Notes under the pieces: model-generated
Told to the model about the DNA's origin: nothing
Seen by the model: the letters and a program-made list of their open reading frames with translations, nothing else
Database searches by the model: none
NCBI GenBank assembly: GCA_947073895.1
Contig: CAMTNN010000023.1
Coordinates: 1 to 13,576 of the forward strand
DNA from: an uncultured cyanobacterium
GTDB taxonomy: Bacteria; Cyanobacteriota; Vampirovibrionia; Gastranaerophilales; Gastranaerophilaceae
Reading direction: 5' to 3'
DNA: 13,576 nucleotides
Program-made: the position numbers and the translations under genes
Shown here: in pieces, positions 1 through 7,051 of the stretch
How positions within the stretch are numbered: the stretch's first letter is position 1
Layout of the letters: the number at the start of each line of letters is the position of its first letter

Positions 1-1
1 A

Positions 2-37
2 AAACGTCTTGAAGCTTTAGAAAAAATAAAAAATTAA
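2..37 (+). CDS. 3' end of an upstream gene (partial)
   Basis: Frame 2 reads KRLEALEKIKN and stops at TAA 35-37, directly before a hairpin and a rho-independent terminator. A lysine- and glutamate-rich helical tail followed by a terminator is what the end of a real gene looks like. Eleven residues are too few to name the product. It could also be chance, because the other frames close at once in this AT-rich stretch. Confidence 0.4.
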   Translation, partial: KRLEALEKIKN

Positions 38-39
38 TA

Positions 40-67
40 ATAAGTTGTTGCTACAAATACAACTTAT
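40..67 (+). other. Hairpin immediately upstream of terminator
   Basis: ATAAGTTGT (40-48) pairs perfectly with ACAACTTAT (59-67) across a 10-base loop. Its 3' arm abuts the first base of the terminator stem at 68, so the two helices could stack coaxially. It may help termination or protect the 3' end of the upstream mRNA. The pairing is seen directly; the role is inference. Confidence 0.5.
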
Positions 68-103
68 GGCTGCAGATAAAAAATCTGCAGCCTTTTTCTT
101 TTT
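68..103 (+). terminator. Rho-independent terminator
   Basis: GGCTGCAGAT (68-77) and ATCTGCAGCC (83-92) form a perfect 10-bp stem with an AAAAA loop. The T-rich tract TTTTTCTTTTT (93-103) follows. It ends transcription from the gene that stops at 37 and insulates the gene starting at 211. This is the clearest terminator in the window. Confidence 0.9.
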
Positions 104-210
104 ATATATGTAAATTTTTGTAACAATTTTCTTATAAAACCTAAAGATTTCGCCTTAATTAGCCGTAATACATAGAAAAGGGACAATTATAAAGGAAAGC
201 GATTTAAACT

Positions 211-1692
211 ATGGGAATGGCAGCATCACAAGGCAGATTCTTACAGCTTACAAGCCGCAAAAATGATATCGGTTTGCAGCTTACACGCCTTTCTAATGAA
301 AAGGTTACGCTTTCCCGTGAAATGAGAAAAGTATCATCTGATTATCGTGAATCTTTGAATACTAAAACTTTAAAATGGTCTAATAATGCAGGCGTATCTT
401 ATATTGACTTAAGTTATGCAAATTTAATGAAGCCAAGTGCAATGAACTTACAACAGCCTTATTTGTTAACCTCTTCAGCAGGTGCTGTCGTAATTGCAGC
501 AAATTATCAAAAATATGCTGAAATGATATCTCTAAACGGTACTGCAGGCGGAGATTATATGAGCAACAGAACTCAAATTCTTTCTGAACTAGCAGGTGTT
601 GATTCCACAAAATTAGAGTCATCTGCTTCTTATCAGGCTGACCTTGATGCTGCTCAGGCTAATTTAGATACTTTATACAATGAAAAAGAAAGAAATATTG
701 ATCCGCTTTTGAAAAAATGTAAAGGTGACGGGGGAACTGCAGGTTTGCTTAAAAATCTAGGTTCAACAACCGGCGGTGGAAGTTTTGACGGGGCAAACGA
801 TTGGGCGGATGCTTATAATAACGGTAAAACTATCAAGATTTCCGGTTCTTCCGAATTAACAGGAATCGGTAATCAGTTAAAATCTCTTGCAAAATTCTTC
901 CCTGATATTGATACAGAAAAGTTTAACAAAGGTATTGATAATACTATTTCAGGTTATCAAACTTCAATCGCAAACGGTGATGTTAGCGGCGCTGTAATAA
1001 ACGGTAAATCAGGAGAATATACAGTTAATGTAAAAGGTCTTGTTGAACAAGCATTATCAGCAGCAGGTGCTTCTGTTTCTGAAAGCAATGGATATACTGG
1101 TTCTAATAAAGTTAACTATGAATGGTATGATACTTCTAAATCCGGATATTCAGAATGGCAGAGTGCACATGATGCTTGGCATATCAAAGAAGAAGAAGGC
1201 CTTGCTCAGTATAGAGCTGCAGAAACTGCTCTTGCAGGGGTATTAACTGCTGATGAACAGAGTTTAATTGATTATTATGATGCAATTTTTACCGCAATAG
1301 CTGATAAAGGTTGGACTTATAATGAAAAAGTTACAGATAAAAATTATCTTAACGAAATGCTCCAGAATGGTACTTATACATTGACTACAATGCAAAAGAG
1401 TGTTTATGCTGACGGTCAAAATGATGATGGCTCTGCAAAGTTTGCTTATGAGTATTCAACAGATATTGCTGCAAACAATAAACATGTTTATACAGTCAAT
1501 GATACTGATGTTCAAAATTTGGCTCTTGAAGAATATGAACACAAAAAGAGTATCATTAATTCTAAGGAAACCAGAATTGATACCAGAATGAAGGATTTGG
1601 AAACTGAACAATCTGCAATTCAACAAATGCTTCAAGGTTTGGAACAAGTTAGAAACGATAATATTGAGCGCAACTTTAGTGTCTTCGGTTAA
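211..1692 (+). CDS. Hypothetical protein, MGMAASQ family, possible secreted axial or surface protein
   Basis: This 493-residue protein has no function I can name. Residues about 1-60 are predicted helical and charged (QLTRLSNEKVTLSREMRKV). The last 55 residues are another heptad-like helix ending DNIERNFSVFG. The middle is low in charge and rich in Gly, Ser, Asn and Tyr, with a glycine-rich stretch near residues 185-200. Helical ends around a variable core is the layout of flagellin, hook-associated and needle-type subunits, but I see no specific family motif. There is no cleavable signal peptide, so any export would need a dedicated system. The start MGMAASQ matches proteins I recall from gut Melainabacteria. 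AGGA near 194 lies rather far (about 14 nt) from the ATG. The gene sits alone behind a terminator, so it probably has its own promoter in 104-210, though I could not place one with confidence. Confidence 0.75.
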   Translation: MGMAASQGRFLQLTSRKNDIGLQLTRLSNEKVTLSREMRKVSSDYRESLNTKTLKWSNNAGVSYIDLSYANLMKPSAMNLQQPYLLTSSAGAVVIAANYQKYAEMISLNGTAGGDYMSNRTQILSELAGVDSTKLESSASYQADLDAAQANLDTLYNEKERNIDPLLKKCKGDGGTAGLLKNLGSTTGGGSFDGANDWADAYNNGKTIKISGSSELTGIGNQLKSLAKFFPDIDTEKFNKGIDNTISGYQTSIANGDVSGAVINGKSGEYTVNVKGLVEQALSAAGASVSESNGYTGSNKVNYEWYDTSKSGYSEWQSAHDAWHIKEEEGLAQYRAAETALAGVLTADEQSLIDYYDAIFTAIADKGWTYNEKVTDKNYLNEMLQNGTYTLTTMQKSVYADGQNDDGSAKFAYEYSTDIAANNKHVYTVNDTDVQNLALEEYEHKKSIINSKETRIDTRMKDLETEQSAIQQMLQGLEQVRNDNIERNFSVFG

Positions 1693-1739
1693 CATCTGAG
1701 CATGTTTGTGGTACCCTTGTGAAAAAGGGGTATTAACGG

Positions 1740-3131
1740 ATGTTTGAATCGTTATCAGATAAATTACAGGATATTATAGCCAAAACCTCCGGTCAGAGCG
1801 AGTTGACTCAGGAGAACATGCAAGATGCTTTAAGAGAGATTAGACGAGCTCTTTTAGAGGCGGATGTAAACTTGCGTGTAGTTAAGTCTTTTATTTCCAA
1901 TATAAAAGACAGAGCTGAGGGTGAAGATGTTGTAAGAGGGGTTAATCCTTCACAACAACTGGTCAAGATTGTTCATGATGAGTTGATTAATCTTTTAGGC
2001 AAAGACACAAATCCTCTGAATTTTTCAGGTAGCCCGTCTTTAATAATGATGTTGGGGCTTCAAGGAAGCGGTAAAACAACTTCTTCTGCTAAGCTGGCTG
2101 TTAAATTGAAAAAAGAAGGCAAGAATCCGCTTCTTGTAGCGTGTGACGTTTATCGTCCGGCTGCGATTACCCAGTTAAAGACATTGGGTGAACAAATCGG
2201 GGTTGAAGTTTTTTCACAAGACGGTACGGATGTTCAGGCGATTATCAGCAGTGCAATTAATTATGCTAAAGAAAAGAATTTTAATGTGTTGATTCTTGAT
2301 ACGGCTGGCCGTTTGCAGATTGATACTGAGATGATGGCTGAACTGTTATTGATTGACAGAGTCTTTAAACCTGCTGAAAAACTTCTTGTAATTGACTCTA
2401 TGACCGGTCAGGAAGCTGTTAATGTTGCTGAAAACTTTGATGCGCAACTTAGTATTACAGGGCTTGTACTTACTAAGCTTGATGGGGACTCTCGAGGCGG
2501 TGCGGCTTTGAGTATTGTTTACTGCACAGGTAAGCCTATTAAATTAACAGGTACAGGTGAAAAGCTTAATGCTCTGGAAGATTTTTATCCGCAAAGAATG
2601 GCAGATAGAATTCTGGGAATGGGTGATATTGTTTCACTTGTAGAACGTGCTCAAGAAGTTTTCGATGAAAAGACTACGCAGGAAATGGAAAAGAAAATGG
2701 CAAAAGCTGAATTTTCTTTCAATGATTTCTTGAAAATGCAGTCTCAGATGAAAATGTTTGGTTCAATGGACCAATTGTTGGGAATGATTCCGGGACTTAA
2801 AATTTCAAAAGATGACAGGCAGATGATTTCACACGAAGGTGAAAAGCAGTTTAAAAGAATTGAAGTCTTTATTCAGTCAATGACTCCAGAGGAACGCGAA
2901 CATCCTGAGCTGATGAATTCTTCTCGTAAAAAACGTATTGCTCAAGGTTCGGGGATTCCGCTGCATGACGTGAATATATTCATAAATCAGTTTGAGCAAA
3001 TGCGCAAAATGATGAAGGGTATGTCTGATTTGAAGTCCAGTATGGGCAAAATGGCAGGCAAATTTGGTGCTCAAGGTGCAGGTAAGCTTTCAATGCATCA
3101 GATGATGAAAAATATGAGGCGATTCAAGTGA
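1740..3131 (+). CDS. ffh: Signal recognition particle protein Ffh (SRP54 GTPase)
   Basis: Ffh is the GTPase and signal-sequence-binding subunit of the bacterial signal recognition particle. With 4.5S RNA and FtsY it targets nascent membrane proteins to the translocon. The 463 residues show the full family layout. The helical N domain covers about 1-90. The G domain has the P-loop GLQGSGKTT (106-114), DVYRPAA (136-142), DTAGR (187-191) and TKLDGD (245-250). The methionine-rich M domain covers about 325-463, with the RNA-binding block SRKKRIAQGSG near 395-405 and the finger-loop signature MDQLLGMIPG. Length is normal (E. coli Ffh is 453). AAGGGG about 9 nt upstream supports this ATG. The stop overlaps the pth start by 4 nt, so the two are translationally coupled. 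The usual rpsP-rimM-trmD neighbours are absent. Confidence 0.98.
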   Translation: MFESLSDKLQDIIAKTSGQSELTQENMQDALREIRRALLEADVNLRVVKSFISNIKDRAEGEDVVRGVNPSQQLVKIVHDELINLLGKDTNPLNFSGSPSLIMMLGLQGSGKTTSSAKLAVKLKKEGKNPLLVACDVYRPAAITQLKTLGEQIGVEVFSQDGTDVQAIISSAINYAKEKNFNVLILDTAGRLQIDTEMMAELLLIDRVFKPAEKLLVIDSMTGQEAVNVAENFDAQLSITGLVLTKLDGDSRGGAALSIVYCTGKPIKLTGTGEKLNALEDFYPQRMADRILGMGDIVSLVERAQEVFDEKTTQEMEKKMAKAEFSFNDFLKMQSQMKMFGSMDQLLGMIPGLKISKDDRQMISHEGEKQFKRIEVFIQSMTPEEREHPELMNSSRKKRIAQGSGIPLHDVNIFINQFEQMRKMMKGMSDLKSSMGKMAGKFGAQGAGKLSMHQMMKNMRRFK

Positions 3132-3685
3132 AGCTAATTGTCGGATTGGGTAATATCGGTAGTAAATACACATTCACAAGACATAATGTAGGATTTATGC
3201 TTGCGGATAGTATTGCGCTTAATAATAATCTGAATTTTCGCGAAAATTCGCGCTTGAAATGTCTTATGACAAATCTTCGTAACGGAGTGGATGATTATTT
3301 AATAATAAAACCAACCACTTTTATGAACCTATCGGGTGAAGCGGTTCGCGCAGTTATGGATTATTATAAGATTCCGATTGAGGATATCTTGATTGTATAT
3401 GATGATTTATCTTTGGAGCTTGGTAAAATCAGATTCCGCGCAAACGGTTCTGATGGCGGGCATAACGGGATAAAATCAGTTATACAGCATCTTGGGGCTA
3501 AAAATGTCGCAAGGTTAAAGATTGGGATTGGCCCACAGCCAAATCTTCCGTCAGAAGTATTTGTATTACAAAACTTCTCAAAAGAGGAACTTGAAAATTT
3601 AAAAGGTGTTTTATCAAATGCTAAAAACGGCATAGAATGTTTCTTTAAAGAAGGCATTGCTGTTGCGCAAAATAAATATAATTAG
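3128..3685 (+). CDS. pth: Peptidyl-tRNA hydrolase
   Basis: Pth cleaves the ester bond of peptidyl-tRNAs dropped by stalled ribosomes and recycles tRNA in the cytosol. The 185-residue protein (E. coli Pth is 194) carries the expected residues: VGLGN at 5-9, catalytic His19 in TRHNVGF, Asn67 in KPTTFMNLSGEAV, Asp92 in YDDLSLELGK and Asn113 in GGHNGIKS. The start is GTG at 3128, inside the ffh stop as GTGA, with GAGG about 9 nt upstream within the ffh coding sequence. No ATG alternative preserves the N-terminal strand MKLIVGLGN. Translation is therefore likely coupled to ffh. The next gene begins 11 nt after the stop. Confidence 0.97.
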   Translation: MKLIVGLGNIGSKYTFTRHNVGFMLADSIALNNNLNFRENSRLKCLMTNLRNGVDDYLIIKPTTFMNLSGEAVRAVMDYYKIPIEDILIVYDDLSLELGKIRFRANGSDGGHNGIKSVIQHLGAKNVARLKIGIGPQPNLPSEVFVLQNFSKEELENLKGVLSNAKNGIECFFKEGIAVAQNKYN

Positions 3686-3696
3686 GGGATAAGCGA

Positions 3697-4977
3697 ATGA
3701 AACTAGCAGAACAACTTGAAATGGATGAAAAATACGATGAGGCTTATGCCGAATACAGAAAAGAGCTTCCGAACAAACAGGGTGATGTGGAACTACTTAC
3801 AAAGCTTGGTCATCTGGCTTTGATTCTTGATAAAAAAGATGAGGCAAAAGCTTATTACGGAAGAATTCTTGAAGTTGATCCGCCAAATATTCTAGCGCAT
3901 GAGCAATTAATTGATTTATTTGTGCATGAAGATAAGTTTAAGTATTATCTTTTAAGAGGAAATTTACATTCGCTTCAGCAACAGTTTAGTCACGCTAAAA
4001 ATGATTACAGAAAAGCTATTGATGCTTCAAAAGATCAGACAGAGTCTCTTCCTGCCCGCTATTTATTTGCAGGACTTGCTGAAGGACAGGAAAAGTATCA
4101 GGAAGCTATTGATGAATATTTGAAAATTGTAGACTATGATGAAGAAAATCCAATTGCTTATTTGAAATTAGCAGAATTGTATGAAAAAACAGAAGGTATT
4201 GTTGCTTCAATAGAAATTCTTAGCCGTGGATATAACGATCATAAATTTGAAGGCTTTGATGAAATTCTTGCAGGATATTATATTAGAAACTCACAGCCTG
4301 ATAAAGCATTAGAGCTTACAAAAAGTGATTTAACAAAAGCTCGTGCGTTGATGGATTTGGACAGAAATGAAGAAGGATTTGAAATTTTAAACAGAGTTAG
4401 AGATTCATATAAAGACCAGCCGATTTTGCATTCGCTTTTGGCTCAATATTATTTCCAAAAAAATATGAAAGACGAGGCTTTTGCAGAGATTGACGAGTAC
4501 GCAAAGCTTGACCCTAATTCGCCTTTGATTTATCAAATGCGTGCTTTGATTTATGAAAAAGCAGGTGATTCGTTTAATGAACATATTAACTGGGGAAAAT
4601 TTAACATCTTAAAGGGTGAAAAAGATGTTGCGTTAAATGAGTTTTTAACAGCGTATCAGTTTAATAATTCAAATGCTGAGCTAATTGAAACTATTGCAGT
4701 ACAGCTTGAGGGGATGAAAGATTTTACAAAAGCGTGTGAATTCTATGAAAGATTAGTTGAATTAGAACCGAAAAATTCAAATGCGCTTCAAAAATTAGCT
4801 GTATTTAGAGATTCGATTGGTGATTACACAGGAGCTTTAGAGTATTTAGAAAGACTTAAGGCTGTAGATTCTCGCAATCAGTTTGTTGCTGATAATTACG
4901 AAAAATTTAAAGACAGAGCAGAAAACGGAATGGGTTTTGTTGCTATGTTAAAAAGTATTTTCGGCAAGAGAATGTAG
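3697..4977 (+). CDS. Tetratricopeptide repeat (TPR) protein
   Basis: This is a 426-residue, almost wholly helical protein built from TPR-like helix pairs. Clear units lie near residues 32-63 (ALILDKKDEAKAYYGRILEVDP), 83-113, 118-147, 245-273, 325-358 and 362-391. They show the usual spaced small/aromatic pattern and Asp-Pro after helix B. There is no signal peptide or membrane segment, so it is probably a cytosolic scaffold; the partner cannot be read from sequence. The C-terminus ends in a short basic amphipathic helix (MLKSIFGKRM). AGGGGAT overlapping the pth stop serves as ribosome binding site 11 nt downstream of that gene, giving an ffh-pth-TPR operon. I see no catalytic domain attached. 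A role in envelope assembly or protein targeting is guesswork from context. Confidence 0.85.
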   Translation: MKLAEQLEMDEKYDEAYAEYRKELPNKQGDVELLTKLGHLALILDKKDEAKAYYGRILEVDPPNILAHEQLIDLFVHEDKFKYYLLRGNLHSLQQQFSHAKNDYRKAIDASKDQTESLPARYLFAGLAEGQEKYQEAIDEYLKIVDYDEENPIAYLKLAELYEKTEGIVASIEILSRGYNDHKFEGFDEILAGYYIRNSQPDKALELTKSDLTKARALMDLDRNEEGFEILNRVRDSYKDQPILHSLLAQYYFQKNMKDEAFAEIDEYAKLDPNSPLIYQMRALIYEKAGDSFNEHINWGKFNILKGEKDVALNEFLTAYQFNNSNAELIETIAVQLEGMKDFTKACEFYERLVELEPKNSNALQKLAVFRDSIGDYTGALEYLERLKAVDSRNQFVADNYEKFKDRAENGMGFVAMLKSIFGKRM

Positions 4978-5007
4978 TTAGTTTTGATAACAAATATTAA
5001 GCTATTG

Positions 5008-5037
5008 TTTACTTAAATCCTATGTTTATTGTATTAT
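5008..5037 (+). promoter_or_regulatory. Candidate sigma-70 promoter for lpxI-lpxB
   Basis: In the 88-nt gap after the TPR gene, TTTACT (5008-5013, 4 of 6 to consensus) and TATTAT (5032-5037, 5 of 6) are separated by 18 nt. Transcription would begin near 5044, just before the GGAGG at 5050-5054. This would start a separate lipid A transcript with a very short leader. AT-rich DNA yields such matches by chance, so confidence is modest. Confidence 0.4.
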
Positions 5038-5065
5038 ATATGATATATTGGAGGATTTAAGAGTA

Positions 5066-5881
5066 ATGTCAACGGCTTTGGAACAAAAACAGGGATTGAT
5101 TGCAGGTGATGGGTTATTGCCTGTAAAAATGGCGCAGTATGCTAAAGAAAACGGATTTGATGTTGTAGCAATTTCGCTTTCTAATGATAACTGTTCGCAG
5201 TTAAAAAAATATTGTTCTAAAGTTTATTCATTTTGTCCTGGAGAAGTTCAAAAGATTGAAGATGCTCTTAAGGAAGAAGGGATTAAACAGATTACATTTT
5301 TAGGCAAAGTTAATAAAACAGTTCTTCTTAAACGCCCTAAGTTTGACGCGCGTGCTGTAGAGTTCATTAAAAAAGCAATTCGTCTTAATGATGATAAAGT
5401 TATGCTTATGATTATTGAAGAGCTTGAGAAGATTGGTATTACGATTTTAGATCAAACTTTGTTTATAAAAAATCTTATGATTCCGTCAGGAGTGTTGGGT
5501 AAAGTTCAACCGACTCAGGAACAGGTTGACGATGTTAATTACGGATACTGGCTTGCAAAAGAAAGCGGAAAGCTTGATATCGGACAGTCAGTTGTTATTA
5601 AAGATAAAATGATTATGGCTGTAGAAGCTATCGAGGGTACTGATAAATGTATCAAACGCGGTTGTAAAATTGCAAAGAAGAATTCAAGAGTGGTTAAGGT
5701 GGCAAAACCTCATCAGGATAAGCGTTTTGATATTCCTGCAATCGGGCTTCGTACTCTTAAGACAATGAAAAAATATAAGGCAGATTTAATAGCGGTGGAA
5801 GCCGGTGAAACAATTATTGTTGATCAGGAAGAAGTTATTAAGTATGCAAATAAGCATAATATTGTAGTAATGGCAGTTTAG
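5066..5881 (+). CDS. lpxI: UDP-2,3-diacylglucosamine pyrophosphatase LpxI
   Basis: LpxI hydrolyses UDP-2,3-diacylglucosamine to 2,3-diacylglucosamine-1-phosphate (lipid X) and UMP, the fourth step of lipid A synthesis. It replaces LpxH in many non-gamma-proteobacteria. The 271 residues match the family at both ends. The N-terminal block is GLIAGDGLLPV (10-20). The C-terminal catalytic half has EGTD at 190-193, KPHQDKRFDIP (about 214-224), AIGLRTL and AVEAGETIIVD. An in-frame TTG at 5048 would add six residues, but it is part of the GGAGG (5050-5054) that fits as ribosome binding site for ATG 5066, so I chose the latter. The product feeds directly to LpxB, encoded 3 nt downstream. Two Cys residues (DKCIKRGC) near the active region are noted without a known role. 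Confidence 0.95.
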   Translation: MSTALEQKQGLIAGDGLLPVKMAQYAKENGFDVVAISLSNDNCSQLKKYCSKVYSFCPGEVQKIEDALKEEGIKQITFLGKVNKTVLLKRPKFDARAVEFIKKAIRLNDDKVMLMIIEELEKIGITILDQTLFIKNLMIPSGVLGKVQPTQEQVDDVNYGYWLAKESGKLDIGQSVVIKDKMIMAVEAIEGTDKCIKRGCKIAKKNSRVVKVAKPHQDKRFDIPAIGLRTLKTMKKYKADLIAVEAGETIIVDQEEVIKYANKHNIVVMAV

Positions 5882-5884
5882 TGT

Positions 5885-7009
5885 ATGAAAAAAGTTTTTG
5901 TTATAACAGGCGAATATTCGGGAGATATTCATGCCGGTCGTGTGTTAGAGATTCTTAAATCCCAAAATCCTGATATTGAGGTTCAAGGGATTGGCGGAGA
6001 TAATCTCAAGAATGCAGGTGCTACTCTTTTTTGTGACCATTCCAAGATGGCGGCTTTTGGTTTTAATTTCAAAATGGCAATTGAGCATTTGCAATTGGAA
6101 AAAAATGTTTGTGAATATATTTTAGAAGAGTATAAACCTGATTTAGTTTTGTTAATTGACTACGGTACTTTTAATTTGCGTGTAGCAAAAAGGCTTAAAG
6201 GTAAAGGGATTAAAGTTTTTCATTATATTCCACCTCAGGTTTGGGCGAGTCGGAAATGGCGAATAAAAGGGATAAAGAAGTGTGTTGATAAAGTGCTTTG
6301 TATATTCCCGTTTGAAGTAGAAATGTATAAAAAAGAAGGTATTGATGTTCATTTTTGCGGTCATCCTCTGATAAAGCAGCTTCCTGATAAAGCGAATAAA
6401 GAAGAGTTTTTTGCAAAACACGGACTGGATATTAATCGTCCGCTTGTTTCTGTTTTCCCAGGCTCAAGACCGATTGAACTTTTTTATCTTGCAGATACTT
6501 TTATTAAATCAGCTAAAGTTTTGCAGAAAAAACATCCTGAATTACAGTTCTGTATTTCGCATGCTCCGAATTTGAGCGATAAGATTTTTGATAAATATAT
6601 TAAAGATACAGATTTTAAGGTTATTAAGGGTGAAAACCATGCACTGTTGAGCGTGTCTGATTCATTGATTCTTGCATCAGGTACGGTTGCTTTGGAAGCG
6701 TCTTTATATCAAACTCCTATGATAATCGGATATCAAGGACCTTGGTTTATTTATCTTGTTTATTTATTGGTAAGATGTATAAAAAATGTGTCTTTGCCAA
6801 ATATTATTACAGGAAAAGACATTGTTCCGGAACTTGTTCAGGCTAAGTTTAATATTGATAATATCTGCTACGAAACAGAGAAGCTATTGTACAACAAGGA
6901 ACATAGGGAAAAAACAATCTCTGAATTGGGTTCTGTAAGAGAATGTTTGACTGACAAGTATTCGGCAGAAGAAGTTGCAAATTGTATTTTAGCCGAACTT
7001 ACTGATTAA
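5885..7009 (+). CDS. lpxB: Lipid-A-disaccharide synthase LpxB
   Basis: LpxB is a GT19 glycosyltransferase on the inner face of the cytoplasmic membrane. It joins lipid X to UDP-2,3-diacylglucosamine to form the lipid A disaccharide. The 374 residues (E. coli 382) show ITGEYSGDIHAG (7-18), IDYGTFN (91-97), YIPPQVWASRKWRIK, FPFE (141-144), GHPL (159-162), FPGSRPIE (191-198), SGTVALEASLYQTPMIIGY and PNIITGKDIVPELVQ. The loop IDYGTFN differs from the proteobacterial IDAPDFN at a position where an Asp is considered important in E. coli. Other phyla also vary here. The 3-nt gap after lpxI and the lack of a good separate ribosome binding site suggest translational coupling. Finding lpxI and lpxB side by side implies that the host makes lipid A and is diderm. 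Confidence 0.97.
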   Translation: MKKVFVITGEYSGDIHAGRVLEILKSQNPDIEVQGIGGDNLKNAGATLFCDHSKMAAFGFNFKMAIEHLQLEKNVCEYILEEYKPDLVLLIDYGTFNLRVAKRLKGKGIKVFHYIPPQVWASRKWRIKGIKKCVDKVLCIFPFEVEMYKKEGIDVHFCGHPLIKQLPDKANKEEFFAKHGLDINRPLVSVFPGSRPIELFYLADTFIKSAKVLQKKHPELQFCISHAPNLSDKIFDKYIKDTDFKVIKGENHALLSVSDSLILASGTVALEASLYQTPMIIGYQGPWFIYLVYLLVRCIKNVSLPNIITGKDIVPELVQAKFNIDNICYETEKLLYNKEHREKTISELGSVRECLTDKYSAEEVANCILAELTD

Positions 7010-7015
7010 ACTCTT

Positions 7016-7041
7016 TTCTTTGTGTTAAAATAATCAAAGAA
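7016..7041 (+). promoter_or_regulatory. Small hairpin abutting the ribosome binding site of the amylase-like gene
   Basis: TTCTTTG (7016-7022) pairs with CAAAGAA (7035-7041) over a 12-nt AT-rich loop. The 3' arm ends at the base before GGAGGGG (7042-7048). There is no T tract, so it is not a classical terminator. It could tune translation or mark an mRNA processing point between lpxB and the next gene. It is weak and may be chance. Confidence 0.3.
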
Positions 7042-7051
7042 GGAGGGGATA

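Noticed and set aside
4989..5009. Possible terminator after the TPR gene (AACAA / TTGTT)
   Set aside because: Only five A/T-rich pairs form, with no T tract, which is too weak to call.
5048..5065. TTG start for lpxI
   Set aside because: The TTG overlaps the GGAGG that serves ATG 5066, and LpxI homology begins after that ATG.
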